DNA of 64,000 nt from Pseudomonas sp. Irchel s3f7 (GCF_900187615.1 NZ_FYDO01000003.1:186001-250000); one strand, 5' to 3'. Positions 44,918 to 55,111 are shown, numbered from the stretch's first letter. Notes: generated from the sequence alone by a model not told the origin. Numbers and translations: made by a program.

Positions 44918-46975
44918 ATGAATATGCCTGCAATCAAACCGGTAGCCGTGAAGGCATCGGAGCAACCCAAAACCGCGATCTCGGCCCTGTGGCGTCCGGC
45001 GCTGGTGCAAGCCTTCGTCAAGCTCGACCCGCGGCAACTCAAGCGTGCGCCGGTGATGTTGGTGGTCGAGTTGACCGCGATCCTGACCACGGTGCTGTGC
45101 TTTATTCCCGACGCGGACGTACCGACCTTCGTCGCCGCGCAAATCGCCGTGTGGCTGTGGTTCACCGTGTTGTTCGCCAACTTCGCCGAAGCCTTGGCCG
45201 AAGGTCGTGGCAAGGCCCGCGCCGACAGTCTCAAGGCCGGTAGCGAAGGCCTCAGTGCCCGTCGCAAAACCGCTAATGGCAGTTTTCAAATGGTGCCTGC
45301 CGCCAACCTGCGCAAAGGCGATGTGGTGCGCGTCGAAGCAGGGGAGATGATCCCCGGTGACGGCGAAGTGATCGAAGGTATTGCGGCGGTCAACGAAGCG
45401 GCGATCACCGGTGAATCTGCGCCAGTGATCCGCGAGTCCGGCGGTGACCGTTCCGCCGTCACCGGCAACACCCGGCTGGTCTCGGACTGGCTGCTGGTGA
45501 AGATTACGACCAACCCTGGTGAGTCGACCCTGGACCGCATGATCGCCCTGGTCGAAGGCGCCAAACGCCAGAAAACCCCGAACGAAGTGGCGCTCGATAT
45601 CCTGCTGATCGGCCTGACCCTGATCTTTCTGCTGGTGGTCGTCACCCTGCAACCGTTCGCCCATTTCGCCAATGGCAGCCTGCCGCTGGTGTTTCTGGTA
45701 GCACTGTTGGTGACGCTGATTCCGACCACCATCGGTGGTCTGTTGTCGGCCATTGGTATCGCCGGGATGGACCGTCTGGTGCGCCTGAACGTGATTGCCA
45801 AATCCGGCCGGGCGGTGGAAGCAGCGGGGGATGTGCACGTTCTGCTGTTGGACAAGACCGGCACCATCACCTTTGGTAACCGTCGTTGCTCGGCGGTGTA
45901 TGCCGCGCCTGGCGTGACCGCGAAAGAACTGGCCGAAGGTGCGCTGTTCGCCTCGCTGGCCGACGACACTGCTGAAGGTAAATCCATCGTCGAATATCTG
46001 CGCGGGCTTCATCCGCAACCGGAACCCTCCGCCGACATGCTGACGGCGGTGCCGTTCAGTGCCGAGACTCGGTTGTCCGGGGTCGACTATCAGGGCCGGG
46101 TTTATCGCAAAGGCGCAGTGGATTCGCTGCTGGCGTTCGTCGGCCTGAAACGCGCCGACCTGGCCCCGGCGCTGTCCCGGGAAATCGACAAGATCGCCCA
46201 GAGCGGCGGCACCCCGTTGCTGGTCTGTGCCGACGGCAAATTGCTCGGTGCGATTCACCTGAAAGACGTGGTCAAACCCGGCATTCGCGAGCGTTTCGCC
46301 GAGTTGCGCAAGCTGGGGATTCGCACGGTCATGGTTACCGGCGACAACCCGTTGACCGCTGCCGCTATTGCCGCTGAAGCGGGCGTGGATGACGTGCTGG
46401 CCGAAGCCACGCCGGAGAAAAAACTGGCGCGCATCCGTCACGAGCAGAACGACGGTCGTCTGGTGGCGATGTGCGGCGACGGCGCCAACGACGCCCCGGC
46501 ACTGGCTCAGGCGGACGTCGGCATGGCGATGAACGACGGTACGCAAGCGGCGCGTGAAGCGGCGAACATGGTCGATCTCGACAGCGACCCGACCAAGTTG
46601 CTGGACGTGGTGCAGATCGGCAAGGAACTGCTGGTGACCCGCGGTGCATTGACGACGTTTTCCATCGCCAACGACGTGGCCAAATACTTCGCGATCCTGC
46701 CGGCGCTGTTTGCCGTGATTTACCCGCAACTGGGGGTGCTCAATGTCATGCATTTGAGCAGTCCGCAGAGCGCGATTCTCTCGGCGATTGTGTTCAACGC
46801 CTTGATCATCGTGGTGTTGATTCCGTTGGCACTGCGCGGTGTGCGGGTACAGGCAGCGAGTGCGGCGGCGTTGTTGCGACGCAATCTGCTGATCTACGGG
46901 CTGGGCGGGATTCTGGTGCCGTTCGTGGGCATCAAGGCCATCGACATGCTGTTGACGGCGTTGCATCTGGTTTAG
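44918..46975 (+). CDS. kdpB: Potassium-transporting P-type ATPase subunit B
   Basis: This is the catalytic P-type ATPase subunit, with 685 residues. The phosphorylation motif [10 protein letters not shown], the TGES actuator motif ([16 protein letters not shown]) and the hinge [16 protein letters not shown] are all present. Three clusters of membrane helices are visible. It is separated from kdpC by 193 bases holding a REP doublet, unusual in an operon whose genes are otherwise close. Confidence 0.98.
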   Translation: MNMPAIKPVAVKASEQPKTAISALWRPALVQAFVKLDPRQLKRAPVMLVVELTAILTTVLCFIPDADVPTFVAAQIAVWLWFTVLFANFAEALAEGRGKARADSLKAGSEGLSARRKTANGSFQMVPAANLRKGDVVRVEAGEMIPGDGEVIEGIAAVNEAAITGESAPVIRESGGDRSAVTGNTRLVSDWLLVKITTNPGESTLDRMIALVEGAKRQKTPNEVALDILLIGLTLIFLLVVVTLQPFAHFANGSLPLVFLVALLVTLIPTTIGGLLSAIGIAGMDRLVRLNVIAKSGRAVEAAGDVHVLLLDKTGTITFGNRRCSAVYAAPGVTAKELAEGALFASLADDTAEGKSIVEYLRGLHPQPEPSADMLTAVPFSAETRLSGVDYQGRVYRKGAVDSLLAFVGLKRADLAPALSREIDKIAQSGGTPLLVCADGKLLGAIHLKDVVKPGIRERFAELRKLGIRTVMVTGDNPLTAAAIAAEAGVDDVLAEATPEKKLARIRHEQNDGRLVAMCGDGANDAPALAQADVGMAMNDGTQAAREAANMVDLDSDPTKLLDVVQIGKELLVTRGALTTFSIANDVAKYFAILPALFAVIYPQLGVLNVMHLSSPQSAILSAIVFNALIIVVLIPLALRGVRVQAASAAALLRRNLLIYGLGGILVPFVGIKAIDMLLTALHLV

Positions 46976-46999
46976 CGATACCTGGTGGTGGAGGTTTTT

Positions 47000-47120
47000 G
47001 TGGCGAGGGAGCTTGCTCCCGCTGGGCTGCGAAGCGGCCCCGCCTCAGACGACCGAGTTTTTTCAGGACACCGGCTTGGCGACTGCTGCGCAGTCGAACG
47101 GGAGCAAGCTCCCTCGCCAC
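47000..47120. repeat. REP doublet (REPIN-like) between kdpB and kdpC
   Basis: The 20-base arm TGGCGAGGGAGCTTGCTCCC at 47001-47020 reappears inverted at 47100-47120 (GGGAGCAAGCTCCCTCGCCA). Each arm is itself palindromic. Two such units facing each other are typical of REPINs, which are moved by RAYT transposases in Pseudomonas. Transcribed, it would form large hairpins between kdpB and kdpC. Confidence 0.9.
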
Positions 47121-47168
47121 AGGTGATGTTTATACCTTCCGAGTGATGAATTTTTCGAGGATTTTGAA

Positions 47169-47714
47169 ATGTCCACATTGATACGCCCGGCCCTGAGCCT
47201 GTTGGTCCTGATGACCCTGATCACCGGCGTTGCCTATCCTTTGGTTGTCACCGGTGTGGCCCAGGTTGCCTTCCCGGATCAGGCCAATGGCAGTCTCGTT
47301 CGCGATGCCGAAGGTAAAGTCCGTGGCTCGTCGTTGATTGCCCAGGATTTCGTCGGCGATGCGTGGTTCCATCCGCGGCCATCGGCGGGTGCCTTTGCCA
47401 CCGTGTCGAGTAGCGCCAGCAACCTGGCGCCCAGCAATCCGGCGCTGGCCACCCGCGTGATTGACGAAGCCAATAAATTGCAGGTGCCAGGCCAGGGGCC
47501 GGTACCGCTGGCGCTGGTCACCACGTCCGGCAGTGGCCTCGATCCGCACTTGCCACCGGCCGCAATTGCCTATCAACTGGCGCGTGTTGCGGCGGCGCGC
47601 AATCTGCCGGTGGCAACCGTGCAAAACCTGATGGACGCGCACATCGAGCAGCCTCTTGTGGGGCCGCCGGTGGTGAATGTGCTTGAGTTGAATCGGGCGC
47701 TGGAAAAGCTGTAA
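47169..47714 (+). CDS. kdpC: Potassium-transporting ATPase subunit C
   Basis: This single-pass periplasmic subunit of KdpFABC has 181 residues. One N-terminal membrane helix ([20 protein letters not shown]) precedes a periplasmic part with family motifs [19 protein letters not shown] and AAARNL. It raises potassium affinity and stabilises the ATPase. A gap of 51 bases separates it from kdpD. Confidence 0.96.
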   Translation: MSTLIRPALSLLVLMTLITGVAYPLVVTGVAQVAFPDQANGSLVRDAEGKVRGSSLIAQDFVGDAWFHPRPSAGAFATVSSSASNLAPSNPALATRVIDEANKLQVPGQGPVPLALVTTSGSGLDPHLPPAAIAYQLARVAAARNLPVATVQNLMDAHIEQPLVGPPVVNVLELNRALEKL

Positions 47715-47765
47715 AACAAAAGATCGCAGCAACCTCTCAAGTCAAATCAAACAAGGCAACGATCA

Positions 47766-50417
47766 ATGAGCGACTCCGGCCGCGCCGACGCGCTGTTAGC
47801 AGACCTGCCCCGCGATGGCCGTGGCCGGCTCAAGGTTTTCCTCGGGGCTGCGCCGGGTGTTGGCAAGACCTACGCCATGTTGCAATCGGCCCACACCCAA
47901 TTGCGCCAAGGCGTGAAAATCATCGCCGGTGTCGTCGAAACCCATGGCCGGACCGAAACCGAAGCGCTGCTCAGCGGTCTGCCGCAGCAGCCTTTGGTGC
48001 GCTCGGAATACCGTGGCGTGATGCTGGAGGAAATGGACCTCGACGGTCTGTTGGCGGCCAAGCCAAAGCTGGTGCTGGTGGATGAGTTGGCCCACACCAA
48101 CGCCCCCGGCAGTCGTCACGAAAAACGCTGGCAGGACATTCAGGAACTGCTCGCCGCCGGCATTGACGTGTACACCACGGTCAACGTCCAGCACCTGGAA
48201 AGCCTCAACGATCAGGTGCGCGGCATCACCGGCGTGCAGGTTCGCGAAACCTTGCCCGACTGGGTGCTGCAAGAAGCCTATGAGTTGCTGCTGATCGACT
48301 TGCCACCACGTGAGCTGCTTGAGCGTCTGCGCGATGGCAAAGTTTACGTGCCGGAGCAGGCGCGGGCGGCCATCGATGCATTTTTCTCCCAGACCAATCT
48401 GACTGCTTTGCGCGAACTGGCGATGCAAACCGCAGCGGCCCAGGTCGATAACGATCTGGCCCAGGGTTATCGCCAACTCGGGCAAGCCGCGCCAGCCGTG
48501 CGCGGACGTTTACTGGTGGGCGTCGACGGCGATGCCCAGGCTGAGCGGCTGGTGCGTCACGCCAGTCGAGTGGCCCAGCGTCGTCATCTGCCGTGGAGTC
48601 TGGTGCACGTCGACAACGGCAGCGTGCGAGACGAGCAATCGCGCCTGCGCCTGCAAAGTGCCCAGCAATTGGCTGAACGTTTGGGCGGGGAGGTGGTGCT
48701 GCTGCGGGCAGGTGAAGTAGCGAAAACCTTGATCCAGCATGCCGTCGAACGTCGCGCCAGTCTGGTGCTGGTCGGCCAGTCCCGGCCACGTCTGCATCGT
48801 CGATTGTTCGGCGGTGGTCTGGCGGCGCGCCTGCTGCGCAATGCGCGCGGCCTGGAAATCAACGTCCTCGACTGTGACCATGAACAGCATCCACCTCGCC
48901 AACGTTCAATGCAGTCGCTGGTGTGGTTCGACTATGCCCTGGCGGTGGCCGCAACTGTTTTAGCCAGCGCCTTGGCGTGGGCGGTGGTGAGTGTGTTGCC
49001 GCTGCCGAATATCTCACTGGTGTTCCTTGCCGCGGTCCTGCTGGTGGCGGTGCGCAGCAGTCTCGGCCCGGCACTGGTGTGTGCGGCGCTGTCGTTTTTG
49101 ACTTATGACTTCCTGTTCATTCCGCCGAATTTTTCTTTCAGCATCCAGCGCGAAGAAGACGTGCTGACCTTGCTGTTTTTCCTGTTGATGGCAGCGCTCA
49201 CCGGCAATCTTGCCGCGCGTCAGCGTCGGCAATTGCAGGTCCTGCGCGATACCCAGGAAGAGACCACCGAACTGCTCGGCCTGTCGCGCAAGCTCACCGC
49301 CGCCACCGACCGTCAGGCCGTAATCAGCGCCGCGGCCCAGCACCTCAATGGCTGGAGCGATCTGCAACTGTGCCTGCTCAATCGCGATGGTCAAAACGGC
49401 TGGAAAGTCGAAACCGGTGGCCCGCTGGAATTTTCTGAAGCGGAACGTGCGGCCGCCGATTGGGCCTGGCAACACGATCAACCGGCCGGCGTCGGCACCG
49501 GCACCTTGCCGTTCGGGCGTTGGTGGTGGTGGCCATTGTCGGTCGAGGACGGTCCGTTGGCATTACTCGGTGTCTGCGCCAAAGAGGGCCAGACCCTCAC
49601 GGGCCAGCGTCGACGCTTATTGACCGCTTTGAGTCAGCCATTGGCCCAGGCGCTGGCCCGCGCGCAGCTGGCCGACGACCTTGAGGCCGCACGGCTGCAC
49701 GGCGAAACCGAACAACTGCGCAGTGCTTTGCTGGCCTCGGTGTCCCACGATTTACGTACACCGCTGACCTCGATGCGCGGCAGCATCGACAGTCTGCTAG
49801 CGCTTGGCGAGGCGATTCCATTGGAGGACCGCCGTGAATTGCTCGAAGGCACTCGTGATGAAGCCGAGCGTCTGGATCGCTATATTCAAAACCTGTTGGA
49901 CATGACCCGACTCGGTCATGGCGCCCTGAAACTCTCGCGAGACTGGGTGTCGCCGGCCGATATCGTCGGCAGTGCACTCAATCGCCTGCGCGCAGTTCTG
50001 TCTTCGTTGCAGGTCAGCACGGATGTGCCCGCCGAGTTGCCGCTGCTGTATGTGCATGCCGCACTCATCGAACAGGCCCTGGTCAACGTGCTGGAAAATG
50101 CCGCACGCTTCTCGCCATCCCGCGGCCGTCTGCAATTGTGTGCCGGGGCCGACGAAAAGGAGCTGTTCTTCTCGGTCAGCGACGAAGGGCCGGGGATTCC
50201 GGAAGCGGAGAGGGCGAAGATTTTCGACATGTTCTACACCGCTGCCCGTGGCGATCGTGGCGGGCAGGGCACCGGGCTGGGGCTGGCGATCTGTCAGGGC
50301 ATGGTCGGTGCCCATGGTGGGCGCATCAGTGTTGCGGACGGCATCGAGGGGCGCGGCACCTGCATCACCTTGCACCTGCCGTTGCAGGCTCAGCCGGGAT
50401 ATGAAAGTGAAGCCTGA
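47766..50417 (+). CDS. kdpD: Osmosensitive potassium channel sensor histidine kinase
   Basis: KdpD senses low potassium or turgor stress and phosphorylates KdpE. The 883 residues show the expected order: the N-terminal KdpD domain with a Walker A motif (GAAPGVGKT at 27-35), a universal-stress-protein domain (about 250-375) and four membrane helices (about 395-500). A GAF-like region and the histidine kinase core follow, with His in SVSHDLRTPLTSMRG, then ENAARFSPS and GTGLGLAICQG. It is in the kdpFABC-DE operon. Confidence 0.97.
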   Translation: MSDSGRADALLADLPRDGRGRLKVFLGAAPGVGKTYAMLQSAHTQLRQGVKIIAGVVETHGRTETEALLSGLPQQPLVRSEYRGVMLEEMDLDGLLAAKPKLVLVDELAHTNAPGSRHEKRWQDIQELLAAGIDVYTTVNVQHLESLNDQVRGITGVQVRETLPDWVLQEAYELLLIDLPPRELLERLRDGKVYVPEQARAAIDAFFSQTNLTALRELAMQTAAAQVDNDLAQGYRQLGQAAPAVRGRLLVGVDGDAQAERLVRHASRVAQRRHLPWSLVHVDNGSVRDEQSRLRLQSAQQLAERLGGEVVLLRAGEVAKTLIQHAVERRASLVLVGQSRPRLHRRLFGGGLAARLLRNARGLEINVLDCDHEQHPPRQRSMQSLVWFDYALAVAATVLASALAWAVVSVLPLPNISLVFLAAVLLVAVRSSLGPALVCAALSFLTYDFLFIPPNFSFSIQREEDVLTLLFFLLMAALTGNLAARQRRQLQVLRDTQEETTELLGLSRKLTAATDRQAVISAAAQHLNGWSDLQLCLLNRDGQNGWKVETGGPLEFSEAERAAADWAWQHDQPAGVGTGTLPFGRWWWWPLSVEDGPLALLGVCAKEGQTLTGQRRRLLTALSQPLAQALARAQLADDLEAARLHGETEQLRSALLASVSHDLRTPLTSMRGSIDSLLALGEAIPLEDRRELLEGTRDEAERLDRYIQNLLDMTRLGHGALKLSRDWVSPADIVGSALNRLRAVLSSLQVSTDVPAELPLLYVHAALIEQALVNVLENAARFSPSRGRLQLCAGADEKELFFSVSDEGPGIPEAERAKIFDMFYTAARGDRGGQGTGLGLAICQGMVGAHGGRISVADGIEGRGTCITLHLPLQAQPGYESEA

Positions 50418-50465
50418 TCGTGCATGCGCTACTCTCTTGCCTCTTCTACGTGTTGATGTGAATTC

Positions 50466-51164
50466 ATGAGCCAGACTGCGACCATTTTGGTCATCGACGA
50501 CGAGCCGCAGATCCGCAAATTCCTGCGCATCAGCCTCGTTTCCCAAGGCTACAAAGTGCTGGAGGCCGGCACCGGCAGCGAAGGCCTGGCGCAGGCCGCG
50601 CTGAACAAACCGGACCTGTTGGTGCTCGACCTCGGCTTGCCGGACATGGACGGCCAGCAAGTGTTGCGCGAATTTCGTGAATGGTCGACGGTGCCGGTGC
50701 TGGTGCTTTCGGTGCGCGCCGGTGAAGGGCAGAAAGTCGATGCCCTCGATGGTGGTGCCAATGACTATGTGACCAAGCCGTTTGGCATTCAGGAATTTCT
50801 GGCACGGATTCGCGCGTTATTGCGTCAGGCACCGATGGGCGAGCCCCAGCAAGCCGCACTGAGTTTCGGCCCGCTGACGGTCGACCTGGCGTATCGCCGG
50901 GTGTTGCTGGACGGTGTCGAAGTGGCATTGACCCGCAAGGAATACGCCGTGCTGGCGCAACTGACACGGCATCCCGGGCGGGTGATCACCCAGCAGCAAC
51001 TGCTCAAGGACATCTGGGGGCCGACCCACACCGAAGACACTCATTACCTGCGGATTGTGGTTGGTCATCTGCGCCAGAAACTGGGGGACGACCCGACTCA
51101 GCCACGGTTTATCGTGACCGAAGCGGGGGTGGGGTATCGGTTGTTGGGTGAGGCCAGCCTTTAG
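50466..51164 (+). CDS. kdpE: Two-component response regulator, OmpR family
   Basis: KdpE is the KdpD partner and activates kdpFABC. The 232-residue protein has a receiver domain with acidic pocket DDE at 11-13, phosphoacceptor Asp55 (LLVLDLGLPD) and KPF. A winged-helix DNA-binding domain follows (TRKEYAVLAQLTRHPGRVIT). It begins 48 bases after kdpD. A REP doublet follows the gene, so the operon likely ends here. Confidence 0.97.
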   Translation: MSQTATILVIDDEPQIRKFLRISLVSQGYKVLEAGTGSEGLAQAALNKPDLLVLDLGLPDMDGQQVLREFREWSTVPVLVLSVRAGEGQKVDALDGGANDYVTKPFGIQEFLARIRALLRQAPMGEPQQAALSFGPLTVDLAYRRVLLDGVEVALTRKEYAVLAQLTRHPGRVITQQQLLKDIWGPTHTEDTHYLRIVVGHLRQKLGDDPTQPRFIVTEAGVGYRLLGEASL

Positions 51165-51187
51165 TTTTGTGCTGAATGATCGTGCCT

Positions 51188-51284
51188 CATCGCGAGCAGG
51201 CTCGCTCCTACAGTGAATTTTCGGTGTTCACAAAATTTGTGTCTGTCCAAAATCCAGTGTAGGAGCGAGCTTGCTCGCGATGAG
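51188..51284. repeat. REP doublet (REPIN-like) after kdpE
   Basis: Inverted REP units lie at 51188-51212 (ATCGCGAGCAGGCTCGCTCC core) and 51258-51284 (GGAGCGAGCTTGCTCGCGAT core), about 45 bases apart. The unit is the common pseudomonad type, seen again at 53741-53833 and 55241-55266. It sits between convergent kdpE and the patatin gene. Confidence 0.92.
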
Positions 51285-51307
51285 GCCCTCACAATCAATC
51301 GAGCATT

Positions 51308-52354
51308 TCAGCCATCGCGATTCTGCTCATTTTCATACCGATCCAGCGTATCCCGCGCAATCTCCCGCCCCAGCGCGATCAGTTCCGGCGCCTTGTAGAA
51401 TTCGAAAAACCGGCAGACCCGCTTCGGTACGTTGATCAGGATGTCCGGCGGATAACCGGCAATCTTGTACTGCGCGAGCGACGTTTGCATCACCTCGAAG
51501 CTCTGGTTGATCAAGTCCAGCAGCGACGCCGGCCCGACGTTATCGATGATGAATGAGCCGGTGGCGGATCGTGGCGCACCTGAGGATTCAGGCGCGGCGG
51601 CCGGTTGCTGGGCTTCGGGCTCGGCGGACTCGATCCAGGAATTGATATTCGCGCTCTGGGCCCTCAAGGCCTCCTGTTCCAGAATCAACAGTTGTTCGGC
51701 CTGTTTGCGCCGGAACGGCATCTTCGAACCCAGAGAATTGATCAGGCTGTCGAAGCGCGACCTGAACGCGGCGGGTCGCTGGATCACCGGCAGTTGGTAG
51801 TGGCGCTGGTTGGTGGAGTTGAGGTTGACCGCGATGATCAAGTCGCAGTGGCTCGACACCACCGGCACGATCGGCAGCGGGTTCAGAATACCGCCGTCCA
51901 CCAGCATGCGATTGCCCTGCATGACTGGCGTGAACAGGCTGGGAATGGCCGCCGAGGCGCGCATGGCCTGATGCAGGCAACCTTCCTGAAACCAGATTTC
52001 CTGCTGGTTGGTGAGGTCGGCGGCGACCGCCGTGTAGGGAATGCGCAGGTCTTCGATGTTGATCTCGCCGACGATCTTGCGGATCTGGCCGAAGACTTTT
52101 TCACCGCGTATCGCCCCCAAACGAAAACTGACGTCTACCAGGCGCAACACATCGAGATAGTCCAGGCTCTCGATCCAGTCGCGATAATCATTGAGTTTGC
52201 CGGCGGCGTAGATCCCGCCCACCACGGCGCCCATGGAGCAACCGGCGATGCAGGCGATGTCGTAACCGCGCCGTTCAATTTCTTCGATAACACCAATATG
52301 CGCATATCCCCGGGCTCCACCCGAGCCCAGCACCAGTGCGACACGCTTTTTCAT
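51308..52354 (-). CDS. Patatin-like phospholipase, RssA-like
   Basis: This 348-residue protein has a patatin domain: oxyanion hole GSGGARGYAHIG at about 10-21, nucleophile Ser40 in GCSMGA, and the Asp of the catalytic dyad in VDGGILNP. Family members hydrolyse acyl esters of lipids; the bacterial RssA group is poorly characterised. The start at ATG 52354 has GAGGG upstream; the open frame runs 54 codons further with no conserved sequence. No signal peptide is seen, so it is probably cytoplasmic or membrane-associated. Confidence 0.88.
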   Translation of the reverse strand: MKKRVALVLGSGGARGYAHIGVIEEIERRGYDIACIAGCSMGAVVGGIYAAGKLNDYRDWIESLDYLDVLRLVDVSFRLGAIRGEKVFGQIRKIVGEINIEDLRIPYTAVAADLTNQQEIWFQEGCLHQAMRASAAIPSLFTPVMQGNRMLVDGGILNPLPIVPVVSSHCDLIIAVNLNSTNQRHYQLPVIQRPAAFRSRFDSLINSLGSKMPFRRKQAEQLLILEQEALRAQSANINSWIESAEPEAQQPAAAPESSGAPRSATGSFIIDNVGPASLLDLINQSFEVMQTSLAQYKIAGYPPDILINVPKRVCRFFEFYKAPELIALGREIARDTLDRYENEQNRDG

Positions 52355-52576
52355 GAATCGCCCTCGTATGACCAGGTTCAACAATGCACCCATCGAGGGG
52401 CGCGCTTCAATCGCAAAAGTCGTTCGTAGCGGCGAAGGCGTCGTATTTTCGACACTCCATGGTGGCACAGGGTTGTCCTCAGCAGCGCTATAGTGAGCGC
52501 AGCAGACCAACGGCACTTTTTAAGCGCCGGACCGTCTTACCTGCATGATTGTTGACCTATCTTTGAGGTGTGAGTG

Positions 52577-52855
52577 ATGAAAGCCTGGATCTGTGTACCG
52601 CTGATTGCCCTGGCGCTTGCCGGTTGTGCCGGTAAAACCGCCTACCGAGACAGCTGCGGTAGCCAACTCGACGCCGCGTGGCGTGAGCTGGACCTGGCCA
52701 AGGCCGAGGGTTTCGCCGGGACTGTCAGCTACTCCAAAGCCTTGTCACTGTTGACCGCGGCCAAGACTCAACAGCAATTCGAAGGGTTCGAAGGTTGCAG
52801 CCAAAAAGCCGAGAAGGCCCGTTTCTATATTCGTGAGTCCCGCGCCGGGCGATGA
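52577..52855 (+). CDS. Small predicted lipoprotein
   Basis: The 92-residue product begins MKAWICVPLIALALAGCAG with a lipobox (LAGC, Cys17), so it is likely lipid-anchored. The mature part is a helix-rich segment (LDAAWRELDLAKAEGFAG, SYSKALSLLTAAKTQQ) with two more cysteines. GAGG eight bases before ATG 52577 favours this start over the GTG three bases earlier. Function unknown. A REP element follows immediately. Confidence 0.72.
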   Translation: MKAWICVPLIALALAGCAGKTAYRDSCGSQLDAAWRELDLAKAEGFAGTVSYSKALSLLTAAKTQQQFEGFEGCSQKAEKARFYIRESRAGR

Positions 52856-52856
52856 A

Positions 52857-52935
52857 GCGATCCGGCTTGCCGGTGGGAGTACATTGAGATCACAGTGAGC
52901 TCCATACCGCCATCGCCGGCAAGCCAGCTCCTACA
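52857..52935. repeat. REP doublet, divergent variant
   Basis: A unit with core CCGGCTTGCCGG at 52861-52873 faces a second with core GCCGGCAAGCC at 52915-52926. They carry the flanking bases (GCGAT, AGCTCCTACAG) found in other REPs of this window. The sequence differs from the CGAGC-type units, so it represents a second REP class. Confidence 0.75.
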
Positions 52936-52968
52936 GTTGGTGTAAGGGACTATCTACGGAGTAAACCC

Positions 52969-53727
52969 ATGATTGATCGCTTGGTGGCTCATGTTCTGGG
53001 CCTGGAGATTCGTCTGCTGGCCTGCCAGGCACGTTTGAATGCGTGTACTGACCCTGAGGCGTTGCACGATCTGCGCACGACGATACGTCGATTGCGCAGC
53101 CTGTTGCGGCCGTTGCGCGGCTTGCCGGGCGTCGAGCAACTGGAAGAGGCGGCATCGCGGGTGGGTGAGCTGACCACGCCGTTACGGGATCGCGAAGTCA
53201 TGGCGGCGTACCTGCTTGAGCACGGTCAAACTGAAGCTGGACGCAGGCGCATGGCCCAGATGGCCGAGGCGTATCCGGCCGTTGCGAGCAGCACCGAACT
53301 GTCACAGTTGCTGATCGTCCTCGATGCTTTTCCGCGTTTTTTGCGTGCGTCCCAGCGCCAGGGTTTGCTCAAGGGCCTGCGCCAGCACATTGAAAAACGC
53401 TTGGCCAAACAATGGAAAAAACTCGACAAGGCACTGCACGATCCCGCCCACGACCGGCATCGACTACGGTTGCTGATCAAGCGCGTGCGCTATGGCATTG
53501 ATGCCTATCCGGAGCTGGATCGCTTACCGAAAAAAGCCATGCCCCGGTTGAAAGCGGCGCAAGGCGCGTTAGGTGACTGGCACGACTGCGTGCAGTGGCT
53601 GGCCCTGGCCGAGCATGAAGCGGATCTGCAACCTTGTGTGGCGGTCTGGAAAGCCAATATGGCCAAAGCGGAAACCCGCTCTGATCGCGTGCTGGACAAG
53701 CTCAGCGCGGATTGCTTCAAATCCTGA
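52969..53727 (+). CDS. CHAD domain protein
   Basis: This 252-residue helical protein belongs to the CHAD family, with conserved basic residues HDLRTTIRRLRSLLRPLRG near residue 36 and HRLRLLIKRVRYG in the second half. CHAD proteins bind inorganic polyphosphate. There is no attached CYTH domain, which many relatives have. It is flanked by REP elements and looks monocistronic. Its physiological role is unclear. Confidence 0.87.
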   Translation: MIDRLVAHVLGLEIRLLACQARLNACTDPEALHDLRTTIRRLRSLLRPLRGLPGVEQLEEAASRVGELTTPLRDREVMAAYLLEHGQTEAGRRRMAQMAEAYPAVASSTELSQLLIVLDAFPRFLRASQRQGLLKGLRQHIEKRLAKQWKKLDKALHDPAHDRHRLRLLIKRVRYGIDAYPELDRLPKKAMPRLKAAQGALGDWHDCVQWLALAEHEADLQPCVAVWKANMAKAETRSDRVLDKLSADCFKS

Positions 53728-53740
53728 ACCTAATGCATCC

Positions 53741-53833
53741 CCTGTAGGAGCGAGCTTGCTCGCGATTGCGGTGTGTCAGTCACATCAATGTTGGAATTGC
53801 CGCCGCCATCGCGAGCAAGCTTGCTCCTACAGG
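53741..53833. repeat. REP doublet (REPIN-like)
   Basis: CTGTAGGAGCGAGCTTGCTC at 53742-53761 faces its inverted copy, which ends at 53833 (GAGCAAGCTTGCTCCTACAG), with about 50 bases between. It matches the unit at 51188-51284. It sits between the CHAD gene and the thioesterase gene. Confidence 0.92.
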
Positions 53834-53947
53834 GATTGGGGGCTACTGCACGGCCCATCTGTCAGTCAATTTGGCCGGAATGAGTGCTGTATAGCCTCCG
53901 CCTGATCGTTAATATTCCTTCATCTTTTTCCGATCCTTGAGGTTTTC

Positions 53948-54745
53948 ATGCGTTTTTCCGAACTGCTCGATGCCGTCCGCCGCCAGCCACTGGAGCTGTC
54001 TATTCCGGCTTCCTGGGCACAGGGGCGAGCCAGTTTCGGCGGCCTGGTGGCCGCTCTGCAATTCGAAGCCATGCGCGCAAAGGTTCCCTCGGATCGTTCG
54101 GTTCGCTCATTGGCGATCACCTTCGTTGGCCCGGTCGAGCCTGATGTTCCCGTCAGCTTTGAGGTCGACGTACTGCGTGAAGGAAAGGCTGTCAGTCAGG
54201 TACTCGGCAGAGTGGTGCAGAAGGGCCAGGTGGTGACACTGATCCAGGGCAGCTTCGGCGCCTCGCGTCCATCGGAAGTGGCGGTGAGCGCGGAACCAGC
54301 GCCGGAAATGAAGCATTGGGAGGAGTGCCAGGAGTTGCCGTTCGTCGAAGGTCTCCTCCCTGAGTTTATGCGGCATCTGGCGATGCGCTGGAGCGTCGGT
54401 GGCATGCCGTTCAGCGGCAGCACGTCGCGTCAGATGGGCGGCTGGGTGCGGTTGCGTGATGATGCAAAAGCAGAGGCGCTGAGCGAAGCGCACATTCTGG
54501 CGCTGGTGGATGCGTGGCCACCGTCTGTGCTGCCGTTTTTGAAGAAGCCGGCGATGGGCAGCACGCTGACCTGGACCATAGAATTCGTTCAGCCGTTGCT
54601 GGATCTGAGCACGCTGGACTGGTGCAAATATCAGGTCGAAACCGAGTATGCCGTCGACGGGTATGGCCATGCCGCCGCGAGGTTGTGGAGCGCGGACGGT
54701 CGATTGATTGCGATGAGTCGGCAGACCGTGACGGTGTTCGCCTGA
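53948..54745 (+). CDS. Acyl-CoA thioesterase, double hot-dog (TesB-like)
   Basis: The 265-residue protein looks like two hot-dog folds in tandem. The N-terminal half has WAQGRASFGGLVAALQFEAM and VGPVEPDVPVSFEVDVLREG; the C-terminal half has TLTWTIEFVQPL. Relatives are broad acyl-CoA thioesterases. The ATG at 53948 is preceded by GAGG. It converges on the small membrane protein gene, whose stop codon begins one base after its own. Confidence 0.82.
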   Translation: MRFSELLDAVRRQPLELSIPASWAQGRASFGGLVAALQFEAMRAKVPSDRSVRSLAITFVGPVEPDVPVSFEVDVLREGKAVSQVLGRVVQKGQVVTLIQGSFGASRPSEVAVSAEPAPEMKHWEECQELPFVEGLLPEFMRHLAMRWSVGGMPFSGSTSRQMGGWVRLRDDAKAEALSEAHILALVDAWPPSVLPFLKKPAMGSTLTWTIEFVQPLLDLSTLDWCKYQVETEYAVDGYGHAAARLWSADGRLIAMSRQTVTVFA

Positions 54746-55111
54746 TCAATGCCGACGGTGACGCTCCCGCCAGGCGCGCCACCAGCCACCGCTCAGAAAA
54801 AACCGTGGGAAGGTCAGGAACTGCTCGACCATCAGGCGCGACACGGCGTCTTTGCGATCGGTGAACGGCTCGGAGGCTTGCGCTTCCAGGCTGTGACCGT
54901 GGCGTTGCAAACCCAGCGCGGCGATCACACCGATCACGCCGATGGCGACATTTGCCAGATTCAGGCCGAACACCCCGGACACAATCAACAGAAATGCCAC
55001 GATGAACAGCGGCACCGCGATCAGGTGCAGCACCAGATTGGTCGGGTGCTGATGATTGTTCGGGTACGCGCGCCATTGCCAGGCGGGAAGGTTGGGGTGA
55101 CGTTTGCCCAT
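54746..55111 (-). CDS. Small membrane protein, Mpo1/DUF962-like
   Basis: This 121-residue protein has HQHPTNLVLHLIAVPLF near residue 18 and two long hydrophobic helices following. The histidine spacing and PL motif recall the DUF962/Mpo1 family, whose yeast member is a 2-hydroxy fatty acid dioxygenase; the match is by eye and could be wrong. I start at ATG 55111 (MGKRHPNLPAWQ); the open frame continues upstream into a REP and is spurious there. It converges with the thioesterase gene. Confidence 0.6.
   Translation of the reverse strand: MGKRHPNLPAWQWRAYPNNHQHPTNLVLHLIAVPLFIVAFLLIVSGVFGLNLANVAIGVIGVIAALGLQRHGHSLEAQASEPFTDRKDAVSRLMVEQFLTFPRFFLSGGWWRAWRERHRRH

Noticed and set aside
43201..46966. 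Two minus-strand ORFs of about 690 codons
   Set aside because: They are antisense to kdpA and kdpB; the predicted proteins are His, Gln and Arg rich with no domain, as expected of shadows in GC-rich coding DNA.
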